Of a DNA stretch of 64,000 nt, positions 1-6,935 are shown piece after piece (positions within the stretch are counted from its first letter, which is position 1; every line of letters begins with the position of its first letter). Origin of the DNA: Rothia sp. (in: high G+C Gram-positive bacteria) (GTDB lineage: Bacteria > Actinomycetota > Actinomycetes > Actinomycetales > Micrococcaceae); contig NZ_JAUNVZ010000001.1 of the NCBI RefSeq assembly GCF_030540545.1, positions 124,001 through 188,000 of the forward strand. The letters run 5' to 3'. The notes under the pieces were generated by a model. That model worked only from the letters and a program-made list of their open reading frames with translations. It was not told the origin of the DNA and ran no database searches. The position numbers and the translations under genes were made by a program.

Positions 1-246
1 GCAGACGCTGTTTCCTACGGCGTGGTCAAGATGAACATTGACACCGACACCCAGTACGCATTCACCCGCCCCGTTGCTGGCCACATGTTCAGCAACTACG
101 ACGGTGTGCTCAAGGTTGACGGCGAGGTCGGCAACAAGAAGGCTTACGACCCCCGCGTATGGGGCGCTCTGGCTGAGGAGAGCATGGCAGCTCGCGTGGT
201 TGAGGCTTGCCAGCAGCTGGGCTCCGAGGGCAACTCGGTTCGCTAA
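1..246 (+). CDS. fba: Fructose-bisphosphate aldolase class II, C-terminal part
   Basis: Only the last 81 codons are present; the gene starts before the window. The frame reads on from base 1 and carries the conserved class II aldolase stretch around VVKMNIDTDTQYAFTRPV (the substrate-binding NIDTD segment) and ends in the family's usual ARVVEACQQLGS-type helix. The enzyme splits fructose 1,6-bisphosphate into two triose phosphates in cytosolic glycolysis using a zinc ion. A strong hairpin follows 23 bases after the stop, so this is the last gene of its unit. Recognition of the family is secure. Confidence 0.95.
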   Translation, partial: ADAVSYGVVKMNIDTDTQYAFTRPVAGHMFSNYDGVLKVDGEVGNKKAYDPRVWGALAEESMAARVVEACQQLGSEGNSVR

Positions 247-268
247 GTATAGACTCCTATAGTCTGAT

Positions 269-312
269 AAACACCCCGTCTATTTCTTCTGGGAATAGGC
301 GGGGTGTTTTAT
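269..312 (+). terminator. Rho-independent terminator of fba
   Basis: Inverted repeat with arms AACACCCCG and CGGGGTGTT plus an inner TATT/AATA pairing, ending in a short T tract. It closes the fba transcript. Confidence 0.85.
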
Positions 313-446
313 ATTCTGTGTTGAGGGTTGCTGCAGGGGAGAGCGGGTATCGGTAAATATTACGTCCTATGAAAATGTCTATCCCTGCACGGCGGGCAGA
401 TGCTAGGGTAGTAGATATAATAAGCTCGATGAAGGGATAGAAGAGC

Positions 447-1070
447 ATGGCTAAGGTTTTGATTCTGGGCTCTAACGGTCAGATTGCTCAGCATGCGGTT
501 CGCCTGATGGAGGCTCGCGGTGATGAGCTGACCCTGTACGCTCGTTCTAAGCATCGCTATGTGCCCGAGGGTGCACAGGCTATTAGTGCTGATGTGCTGG
601 ACGAAGCGGCTCTGCGCCAGGCCATTGCTGGTCAGGATATTGTCTACGCGAACCTTGCTGGTGAGATTGAGGCGCAGGCAAAGGCTATTGTGGCGGCAAT
701 GGACGCTGAGGGCGTTAAGCGTCTGATTTTCGTGACTTCTATCGGTATTTACGATGAGGTTCCCGGTGCTTTTGGCGAGTGGAATAACGCAATGATTGGT
801 AGCGTGCTCAAGGACTACCGTAAGGCAGCCGATGTTATTGAGGCATCCGATCTGGACTACACTGTGCTGCGCCCGGCATGGCTGACCAATAAGGATGAGA
901 CCGTATACGGTGTGACTCACCGTCACGATCCTTTCACTAATACTGAGGTGTCTCGCCAGGCTGTGGCGGCACTGGTGCGTGATATTGTGGCTGATCCAAG
1001 CATTGGTTCTCGCGATAGCTTGGGTGTGCACAAGCCCGGTACTGAGGGCCCGAAGCCTTCTTTCTACTAA
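447..1070 (+). CDS. NAD(P)-binding oxidoreductase, atypical SDR (NmrA/YwnB type)
   Basis: 207 residues with an N-terminal Rossmann fold: beta strand VLILG followed by the glycine motif GSNGQIAQ (residues 8-15), and the SIGIY segment and late YTVLRPAWL motif typical of atypical short-chain dehydrogenases that bind NAD(P)H (NAD(P)H-binding/NmrA group). No catalytic YxxxK pair is obvious (IYDEV near residue 110), which is common for this group. The substrate is unknown. A TATAAT-like -10 near 415-420 and an AAGGGA ribosome site near 434 support the ATG at 447. It is a single-gene unit closed by a perfect hairpin. Confidence 0.85.
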   Translation: MAKVLILGSNGQIAQHAVRLMEARGDELTLYARSKHRYVPEGAQAISADVLDEAALRQAIAGQDIVYANLAGEIEAQAKAIVAAMDAEGVKRLIFVTSIGIYDEVPGAFGEWNNAMIGSVLKDYRKAADVIEASDLDYTVLRPAWLTNKDETVYGVTHRHDPFTNTEVSRQAVAALVRDIVADPSIGSRDSLGVHKPGTEGPKPSFY

Positions 1071-1093
1071 GATTTACTGAATCTGTCTAATAG

Positions 1094-1133
1094 ATAGGGT
1101 GTTATACGGAGTTTGCTCCGTATAACACCCTAT
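1094..1133 (+). terminator. Perfect 18-bp hairpin after the SDR gene
   Basis: Arms 1094-1111 and 1116-1133 are fully complementary with a TTTG loop. There is no long T tract, but position and stability fit a terminator. Confidence 0.8.
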
Positions 1134-1409
1134 ATGCATATATTGGTTTATTCTGATTTTGCAATCTGCCTATGGGTGAGTAAAATATTCATGGAGCTAA
1201 TATTTCTCTGCTAATTTCTCACATTAATCCTATATTTTAGTGCATTGTAGTGTTTTTTGATATTATTTAATAGTATTTAGTGAAAAATCTATGTTTGCTG
1301 CCGTGTGATTAAAGGAGTACCTTAATTAAGTACATACACCACTTGGTGTATGTACAGTTCGGTATACAGACCCTGGACGGTCTGTCTACCTCGACCAGAG
1401 GAGTATGCC
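1134..1409. other. AT-rich intergenic region with hairpin before crystallin-like gene
   Basis: The stretch is clearly richer in A and T than the surrounding genes, especially 1140-1320. It contains the palindrome CTTAATTAAG (1321-1330) directly followed by an 11-bp inverted repeat GTACATACACC/GGTGTATGTAC (1330-1355). No open frame with gene-like coding was found. It probably holds the promoter and possibly an operator or 5' leader hairpin of the gene at 1410. Confidence 0.5.
1330..1355. promoter_or_regulatory. 11-bp inverted repeat upstream of crystallin-like gene
   Basis: Perfect arms GTACATACACC (1330-1340) and GGTGTATGTAC (1345-1355) around ACTT, 55 bases before the start codon. Could be an operator or a leader hairpin. 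Confidence 0.45.
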
Positions 1410-1766
1410 ATGCATGCTTTGAAGTCCCTGTTCGCCGGCGCTGCTGCGGTAGCGCTGTTGTTGACCTCTGTTCCTCCCTCGTCCGCGGCTCAGTTCTATG
1501 ACCATGCGGGGTATCAGGGTGAGAACTACGATTCCCGTGGTTCGAGTGTGTTCTACTTTGAGCACATGAACGACCGTATCAGCTCCATTCGTAGCTGGGG
1601 TGAGAATTATATTCTCTACCAGGACTACGGATACAGTGGTCATTACAAGGTAACCGGGCGCGACGACTACTATGATCTTTATTGGCATAATGGTGCCGAT
1701 AATACCATTCTGTACGTTCCCTGGAATGATGCTATTAGCTCCGCAGCCCGCATTTGGGATCGCTAA
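1410..1766 (+). CDS. Secreted beta/gamma-crystallin-like (inhibitor I36 type) protein
   Basis: 118 residues. The ATG at 1410 is chosen because AGAGGAG lies at 1397-1403; an in-frame upstream start at 1350 lacks such a site. Residues 1-26 form a Sec signal peptide (positively charged start, hydrophobic core, cleavage after SSAA). The mature part of about 92 residues has two similar halves: an aromatic FYDHAGYQGENY start, then the motif NDRISSIR, and later NYILYQDYGYSGHY, then NDAISS. Such tyrosine-rich Greek keys ending in NDxISS are typical of bacterial beta/gamma-crystallins and peptidase inhibitor family I36 of actinobacteria. There are no cysteines. It is expected outside the cell; metal binding or protease inhibition are inferences. 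Confidence 0.75.
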   Translation: MHALKSLFAGAAAVALLLTSVPPSSAAQFYDHAGYQGENYDSRGSSVFYFEHMNDRISSIRSWGENYILYQDYGYSGHYKVTGRDDYYDLYWHNGADNTILYVPWNDAISSAARIWDR

Positions 1767-1855
1767 TAGAATGTAGCAGTCACTGATGATCTCTGGCGGT
1801 AGGCCGGTCTGTCGCCAGTCTTTAGAGTATATTTTGATTCAAAGTGGAGAAAATA

Positions 1856-2677
1856 ATGAACATAAAAGGGTTATTAGTAATTCTTGCTTGCTTATCTCTG
1901 AGTGTTTCCGGGTGTTCATCTACCTTGCAGAAGGACTCAAACGCTAAAGCACATCTTGATTATGAAAATAGTCAAATTAGCACACCGGTTTTAGAATATG
2001 CAGAGTCTTCTATAGATCGCAGTGCGGAAACGAAAGCGCGCGATATTCTCCTATCCAAGTGCTTTAGAGATAATGGCGGAGAATATAAAATTCCGACAGG
2101 TAAAACTACCATATCTTCAACCTCACGTGACTACGGTGTGTGGAGTGTAGATTATACGAAGAAATACGGTCTGCATGAGCCCGAAACATTTGTTCCCGTT
2201 CAGAATGACTATGGGATTCTTGATAAGTGCCTAAAGCTTGTTAAGCCTCAGGTTGAAAATATTGGTGGTGTAGTTGACGCTCAGAAAGCAAAGCGTCCAA
2301 CTATTATCAGAGAGCGTGCCTATCGTGCAGCAATGTCTGATTCCGAATGGAAAACAAACCGTGAGGCGTGGTGGACCTGTCTTGAATCTAAAGGGCTCTC
2401 TCCCCGCAAAGGTGAGAACGAATGGGGCACAGAAGAATCACTGAGCGCATACACCCGTAAATCTCCCTCAGATCCTGCCTCTGAAGAAGAAATTCGCGTG
2501 CTGACCATTGAGGCTCAATGCAATGAAGATACCGGTATGGCTCGTAATTTGGCGAATCTAGAAGCAGCCTATCAGATGCCCCTGATTCGTGAGCATCAGA
2601 CCGAGCTGAATGATCTTAAAGAGCAGATTAAGGCTCGTACCGAGAAATTCCAGCGTTTCATTGCCGAAAACCAGTAA
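1856..2677 (+). CDS. Lipoprotein of unknown function (four-cysteine family)
   Basis: 273 residues. The ATG at 1856 is preferred over an in-frame GTG at 1844 because that GTG belongs to the GTGGAG ribosome site. The N terminus is a lipoprotein signal with lipobox VSGC (lipid cysteine at residue 20). The mature protein is hydrophilic and mostly helical, with four further cysteines, among them LSKCFRDNGG (C69) and WWTCLESKG, and a charged C-terminal helix. A second lipoprotein at 32913-33791 shows the same spacing of motifs, so the two appear to be paralogues. Base composition is more AT-rich than the flanking housekeeping genes. I do not recognise a function; exposure on the outer face of the membrane is the only safe statement. 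Confidence 0.75.
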   Translation: MNIKGLLVILACLSLSVSGCSSTLQKDSNAKAHLDYENSQISTPVLEYAESSIDRSAETKARDILLSKCFRDNGGEYKIPTGKTTISSTSRDYGVWSVDYTKKYGLHEPETFVPVQNDYGILDKCLKLVKPQVENIGGVVDAQKAKRPTIIRERAYRAAMSDSEWKTNREAWWTCLESKGLSPRKGENEWGTEESLSAYTRKSPSDPASEEEIRVLTIEAQCNEDTGMARNLANLEAAYQMPLIREHQTELNDLKEQIKARTEKFQRFIAENQ

Positions 2678-2715
2678 ATACCATCATCAAAGCTCTCAAC
2701 GGTGAGAGACATAGA

Positions 2716-2754
2716 TCAGGGGCTGAATGCGATTAATTCGTACTCAGCCCCTGA
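2716..2754. terminator. Bidirectional terminator between convergent genes
   Basis: Arms TCAGGGGCTGA (2716-2726) and TCAGCCCCTGA (2744-2754) sit between the converging lipoprotein and ArsD-like genes. Confidence 0.75.
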
Positions 2755-2781
2755 ACTTTAGAGGTTCATATAGACACCCAA

Positions 2782-3369
2782 TTACTTAGAACCGCAGCCG
2801 CAACCACCGCAGCCACAGCCTCCACCGCCCTTAGTAGCAACAGAGCCGCTGGTCGGAATACCATCGCCGGTATCGCCACCCATGAGATTAATACGGTTAC
2901 CAATAGCCGGACCCACCGCAGCATTCGCACGATCAGCCAGAGTTGCTGCAAAACCAGCAGGCTGCAGGCTCGGAACCGGCGAAGACTCCACAGCAGCACC
3001 GCCCGGACCACAGGCAGCAGCGGCAGCATTCGCCTTCGGCTGCTTGACCGTATGAGCCTTAGAGAAACGCTTAATCTGCTCGGCAGTCGGGTACATATAC
3101 GAGACCTTAACCTCGCCATTGACCAGCATGAGCGGCAAAACCTCAATACCGGACATAGCAATCTGATCCGCCACCGGCTCGCACAGCTCAAACGCCGAAG
3201 GATAGGTATCTGTAGAGTACACCTCAATATCCACACCGGAATCCAGCGCCTCCTGAGCCACGCCCAGGAAGAAGCTACGCTCCATATCGTCGCGATCCTC
3301 AGGGTTCTCACCCGGACCGGGAATGAAAACCTCCAAGACGGTGCCTTCAGCATTATTCATATCGCCCAC
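2782..3369 (-). CDS. ArsD-like protein with Cys-Gly tail
   Basis: About 195 residues. GTG at 3369 gives the best spacing to AAAGG; GTG 3378 and ATG 3360 are alternatives. The first 110 residues read like the arsenic metallochaperone ArsD (thioredoxin fold): a strand LEVFIPG, a DIEVYSTDTYPSAF segment, then EVLPLMLVNGEVKVSYMYPT, close to ArsD's LPLxLVDGEV...YPT. The canonical vicinal cysteines after the first strand, which bind arsenite in ArsD, are missing. Instead the C terminus ends in a Gly/Cys tail with four cysteines (residues about 183-195). No arsA, arsB or arsR is next to it. It may be a metal-binding protein with relocated ligands; arsenic itself is not supported. Confidence 0.6.
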   Translation of the reverse strand: MGDMNNAEGTVLEVFIPGPGENPEDRDDMERSFFLGVAQEALDSGVDIEVYSTDTYPSAFELCEPVADQIAMSGIEVLPLMLVNGEVKVSYMYPTAEQIKRFSKAHTVKQPKANAAAAACGPGGAAVESSPVPSLQPAGFAATLADRANAAVGPAIGNRINLMGGDTGDGIPTSGSVATKGGGGCGCGGCGCGSK

Positions 3370-3606
3370 AGTGCCCACCTTTCATAACACAGCTTAATTG
3401 GTATATACCCTCCTATTTTAGACCCCGGTACACATCACTGCCCAGAGGCGCGCCCCATTATGCTCAGCGCAAGAGCGTAGAAGTTCCGTACCTTAGGCAA
3501 TATGTTCAAATTCGCCCTCAAGGCTCCCCAGAGAGCCAATGCTACGGTAATCTGGAATACAAGAGATAAGGCGAAAACGCCTCGACACACCTCAAAGGAG
3601 TACAGA

Positions 3607-4110
3607 ATGTTTGGTTTCGGTAAGAAGAAGGCAGCAGCAGAAGCACCCGCCACCGATATTTTCGTAGCCCCCGTAGCCGGCGAATACCTGCCCCTGGCAG
3701 AGGTCTCCGACCCCGTATTCTCCCAGGGCATGATGGGCGACGGCTACGCAGTCAAGCCCACTGCAGGCACCGTTGTAGCACCCGTTGCAGGCACCGTGGC
3801 ACTGATCCAGGACACCATGCACGCATTCATGCTGCGCAGCGAAAACGGTGCAGAGGTGCTGGTTCACATCGGTATCGACACCGTTGAGCTCGGCGGTGAA
3901 GGCTTCACCCGCCTGGCAAATGTTGGCGACGTCGTCGAAGCTGGCGCACCCATTATCGAGGTCAACTGGGACGAGGTTGCACCCAAGGTTCCCTCCACCG
4001 AGACCATGGTCATGATTACCAACACCCCCAAGTTCAATATTTCCAAGGACTCCGACGCACGCCGCACCGTAGCAGCCGGTGAGCGCGTTGCAGAGGCATC
4101 CAAGAAGTAA
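3607..4110 (+). CDS. crr: PTS glucose-type EIIA component
   Basis: 167 residues. The start at 3607 follows AAAGGAG at 3594-3600; an upstream in-frame start at 3502 has no such site. The protein is a single EIIA(Glc) domain: VFSQGMMGDGYAV (residues about 37-49), H72 in MHAFML, and the phosphorylated histidine H87 in VHIGIDTV. It accepts phosphate from HPr and passes it to an EIIB domain for sugar uptake; free-standing EIIA can also regulate other transporters. No EIIBC gene is adjacent, so it probably serves unlinked permeases. It stands alone, ended by a hairpin. Confidence 0.93.
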   Translation: MFGFGKKKAAAEAPATDIFVAPVAGEYLPLAEVSDPVFSQGMMGDGYAVKPTAGTVVAPVAGTVALIQDTMHAFMLRSENGAEVLVHIGIDTVELGGEGFTRLANVGDVVEAGAPIIEVNWDEVAPKVPSTETMVMITNTPKFNISKDSDARRTVAAGERVAEASKK

Positions 4111-4131
4111 AGATTCCCCGTAATCAACCCG

Positions 4132-4167
4132 AGGGCTTTGTGTAGCGTGTACGTTACACAAAGCCCT
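4132..4167 (+). terminator. Terminator of crr
   Basis: 13-bp arms (AGGGCTTTGTGTA and its complement) around a 10-base loop, starting 21 bases after the crr stop. Confidence 0.85.
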
Positions 4168-4225
4168 TTGGCGTACCTGCCCCGGTATACCCCAAAGTCG
4201 GGGATAAAGGTGTACAGCACAGAGC

Positions 4226-4248
4226 GAAAACTTGCCCAAAGACGGGCT
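4226..4248. repeat. 23-bp element, copy 1
   Basis: Starts GAAAACTTGCC and ends AGACGGGCT; 20 of 23 bases match the element at 37729-37751. Contains a small GCCC/GGGC stem. Meaning unknown. Confidence 0.5.
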
Positions 4249-4304
4249 ATAACGTGGGCATTCCCCACCCAAAAACGATATGCTACTTAGAGCTAAGGTA
4301 AAGA

Positions 4305-4320
4305 TTGAGCCAAGGCTCAA
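4305..4320. promoter_or_regulatory. 16-bp palindrome upstream of glycerophosphodiesterase
   Basis: TTGAGCC-AA-GGCTCAA, perfect arms of 7, 61 bases before the ATG at 4381. Candidate operator. Confidence 0.4.
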
Positions 4321-4380
4321 GCACGGACTCGTCTTCACCCGGCCCAACCACACTCAGCAACCGGATGGGAGAAACCCGCA

Positions 4381-5976
4381 ATGAGTACACACACATCACT
4401 GACCCGCCGCCGCCTGATCAGCGCCGGAGCCGCAGCAGGAGCCATGACCGGCGTTAACCTGCTGGCAAGCCCAGCAGCACAGGCAGCAGAGAACACCGCA
4501 GCCCGCACCTTCATTAGCCAGGATGAATTCTTCATCGCCCACCGAGGCGCTGGCGACGTGAACCCCGAACACACCGCCTACGCCTACGCCCAAGCCATCA
4601 ACCAGGGGGCACGCGCCGTAGAAATTTCCCTGCGCATTACCAAAGACAAGCAGCTAGTGTGCATGCACGACGCGAACCTCAAGCGCACCACCGGAATTAA
4701 TAAGCGCGTGCAGGACCTCGCCCTCAGGGATGTGCAAAAATACACGGTGAATATGCGTACCAGCCTGGGTGAAAATAGCCCCGAGCCCATCATCCCCACC
4801 TTCGAAGAAGCCCTGGACGCTATTGACGCAGCTAACCCCAACACCGTGCTCTTTGTCGAGGCCAAGGACTGGCAGGCGCGTGAGCCCATGTACACCATTA
4901 TTCAGCGCCGAGGCATTGCCCACCGCGTGGTCATTAAAATGTTCCGCAATGGTGACGGCGGCTTTACCCCCAATAGCTGGCCGCTGCGCCAAGCAAAGTC
5001 CAAGGGTATGCTCACCTGGTGCTATTTCAACGGTGAAGACTCCCGCGCGAATATTAAAACCATGCTTTCCAGCCAGAACGTGGACCTGGTCGGTGTGCCC
5101 TACTATGAGAGCGTGACCGGCGCTAGCAGCGGAACTATGCCGGAGCAGACCGTGCGCACTATCTGCCAGGACGCCCAGGCAGCGGGCAAGGCGGTCATTA
5201 TTTGGGAAATTCACCGCCGCAGTGCCTACCACAAATACAAGCAGCTGGGTGCTCGTGGTTTTATGTGCCCCGATCCTCGTTGGGTGCAGGCTCTCTACGG
5301 CGATGGCACCCTGGCGTTCAACGGTACCCGCCAGCACGGCATGATCCCGGCGGAATTCTCCAATGCGAGCGATATGCCGCAGATTAAGCCCGGGTCTATT
5401 GTGCACAGCCAGCCGCACGATCAGTCGGTGCTGCTGGGCCCGGTAGTGGAATACACGCAGCTCAAGCGCTATACCCTGGAATTTAGTATGCGCTGGAATT
5501 CCTCCCTGCCCACCACCAATTGGCAGTACGGCTATATTGCCTTTGGCCGCCGCCATGACGGACCGATGGGTATTGCCGGTAAGTTCAACTCCGGCACCGC
5601 GGGTAGCGATGAATACGGCGGCTGCTATGTGCTCGCCATTCGCCCCGGGAACGTGGCAAAGGATGAGCACGGAAAATACGTTTCGGGAGATCTGATCCAG
5701 CTCATGCGTTATGAGCCCGGCCCCGCGTATCCGATTAAGACCACCGTGCTGACCACCCTGCGCCCCGCCAAGCCCTTTAAGGCTGGTCAGTTGATTAACG
5801 GCAAGATTATTGTGCGTGGCGATACCATTGTGGTGGATGTTGCCGGTGCGCGTTCCGCGGTGATTCACGATAGCGCTCATCGCGGTCCCTATGTGCATTT
5901 CGGCCGCTATCACGGCAATGCTGAGGGCGGACCCCTAGAGCTGACGCGTTTTATTGCGCGTGAGCCTTGGGCTTAG
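4381..5976 (+). CDS. Tat-exported glycerophosphodiester phosphodiesterase
   Basis: 531 residues. A twin-arginine signal (TRRRLISAG, residues 8-16; hydrophobic core; cleavage near AAQA) precedes a GDPD TIM-barrel domain at about 50-310. Seen are HRG (residues 54-56), the glutamate in AVEISLRITKD, the second catalytic histidine in CMHD, and VLFVEAKD. The family's usual metal-binding acidic pair here (ExD) reads ExS, a departure. Residues about 320-531 form an added beta-rich, jelly-roll-like domain, possibly for substrate or carbohydrate binding. The enzyme would release glycerol 3-phosphate from deacylated phospholipids or teichoic acid outside the cell. It resembles the mycobacterial glpQ1 gene in its position near pheA/serS. 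Confidence 0.85.
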   Translation: MSTHTSLTRRRLISAGAAAGAMTGVNLLASPAAQAAENTAARTFISQDEFFIAHRGAGDVNPEHTAYAYAQAINQGARAVEISLRITKDKQLVCMHDANLKRTTGINKRVQDLALRDVQKYTVNMRTSLGENSPEPIIPTFEEALDAIDAANPNTVLFVEAKDWQAREPMYTIIQRRGIAHRVVIKMFRNGDGGFTPNSWPLRQAKSKGMLTWCYFNGEDSRANIKTMLSSQNVDLVGVPYYESVTGASSGTMPEQTVRTICQDAQAAGKAVIIWEIHRRSAYHKYKQLGARGFMCPDPRWVQALYGDGTLAFNGTRQHGMIPAEFSNASDMPQIKPGSIVHSQPHDQSVLLGPVVEYTQLKRYTLEFSMRWNSSLPTTNWQYGYIAFGRRHDGPMGIAGKFNSGTAGSDEYGGCYVLAIRPGNVAKDEHGKYVSGDLIQLMRYEPGPAYPIKTTVLTTLRPAKPFKAGQLINGKIIVRGDTIVVDVAGARSAVIHDSAHRGPYVHFGRYHGNAEGGPLELTRFIAREPWA

Positions 5977-6006
5977 GCTTTTGTCTAGGCACTGTGTAAC
6001 GTAGCT

Positions 6007-6062
6007 TTAAACCTCTGTGGGGTGTATGTTTCACGTGAAACATACACCCCACAGAGGTTTAA
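6007..6062. terminator. Perfect 56-bp palindrome between convergent genes
   Basis: Every base from 6007 to 6034 pairs with 6062 to 6035. It lies between the converging phosphodiesterase and TetR genes and can act as a terminator both ways (a TTTT run follows at 6064). Its centre is a parS site, listed separately. Confidence 0.8.
6027..6042. promoter_or_regulatory. parS: parS centromere-like site (ParB binding)
   Basis: TGTTTCACGTGAAACA is an exact match to the 16-bp bacterial parS consensus recognised by ParB/Spo0J. It is embedded at the exact centre of a 56-bp palindrome. parS sites cluster near the replication origin; the gene neighbourhood fits that position. ParB binding itself is inferred. 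Confidence 0.85.
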
Positions 6063-6089
6063 GTTTTATATTGCGCTCACTGAGCAGTT

Positions 6090-6698
6090 TTAGGCGGGCA
6101 GCATGGTCATGCATAGCTGCTGCAGATGCGTATGATTCACAGAGCTATCCAGAGTGGTGCGCACCAGATAGCCCTGCACAATGACCATAAAAGCATCGGC
6201 AATATCGGCGGTAAAACGATCCACTGTATCCTGAGTGGGTTCTTCAGCACTGTGCTCGCTCAATTTAATACGAGCCCAGGGTTCTACCGCGCGGCGAATA
6301 TAGGTGCGCACGGTGGACATCATGGTACCGGTTAGCCCCTGGAGTTCCTCATTGCTGGCTGCTTCCAGACGTAGGCGGAGCACCGCGGCAAAGTTAGCGC
6401 GAATGGGTAGATCTGCCGAGGTATTCAGGATAATGCGCAAAATATCGCGCGGCGAGGGCGTATCCGGCAGATTATTGTAGATTTCTTCCAGCTCGTCCAG
6501 GCGCGACTCAATGGTGGCGGCAAAAATATCCGCTTTGCTGGCAAAGTGGGAGTAGATAGAACCCGAGGAGAGTCCCGATGCCTTAATAATGTCGCTCATG
6601 GAGGTCTGAGTGTAGCCATTGGTGGTGAAGCATTCAAAGGCTGCATCGGTGATTTGTTTGCGGCGGGCTGCTTTGGTGGCATCTGTAAGTCGAGGCAT
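6090..6698 (-). CDS. TetR family transcriptional regulator
   Basis: 202 residues, start at the ATG at 6698 (GAGG upstream); an upstream frame extension lacks signals. Residues about 8-55 form a TetR DNA-binding domain: AARRKQITDAAFECFTTNGY, then the helix-turn-helix TSMSDIIKASGLSSGSIYSHF. The C-terminal ligand domain is divergent. It faces the ABC-2-type permease gene at 6936, and the space between them holds ACAAA/TTTGT inverted repeats, so it most likely represses that gene and itself. The inducing ligand is unknown. Confidence 0.88.
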   Translation of the reverse strand: MPRLTDATKAARRKQITDAAFECFTTNGYTQTSMSDIIKASGLSSGSIYSHFASKADIFAATIESRLDELEEIYNNLPDTPSPRDILRIILNTSADLPIRANFAAVLRLRLEAASNEELQGLTGTMMSTVRTYIRRAVEPWARIKLSEHSAEEPTQDTVDRFTADIADAFMVIVQGYLVRTTLDSSVNHTHLQQLCMTMLPA

Positions 6699-6738
6699 AT
6701 ATACAGGGTATACCTCTGCGGGTGGCTTGTCCAGAGGC

Positions 6739-6772
6739 AAACAAAATATCAAGTCTGTTTAATATTCTGTTT
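6739..6772. promoter_or_regulatory. Imperfect inverted repeat, candidate TetR operator
   Basis: AAACAAAATAT at 6739-6749 faces AATATTCTGTTT (6761-6772), one mismatch, close to the TetR gene start. Confidence 0.5.
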
Positions 6773-6844
6773 GTAGATCCACGGGGTGGTGGTCGATGAT
6801 CTCGCTAGAGTGCCGAAGGGAGGAGGGGCGTAATGTGAGCTTAT

Positions 6845-6866
6845 AAACAAAATATCTATTTTGTTT
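6845..6866. promoter_or_regulatory. 22-bp palindrome, candidate TetR operator
   Basis: AAACAAAATA-TC-TATTTTGTTT, perfect 10-bp arms, 70 bases before the permease start. It repeats the half-site of 6739-6772; a third weaker copy spans about 6903-6924. Confidence 0.65.
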
Positions 6867-6935
6867 GTGCTTTGCTTGAAGTGCGTGTACAGTTGAACCT
6901 GTAAACACAACATGTGTTTTGTTTGGAGATAAGAA

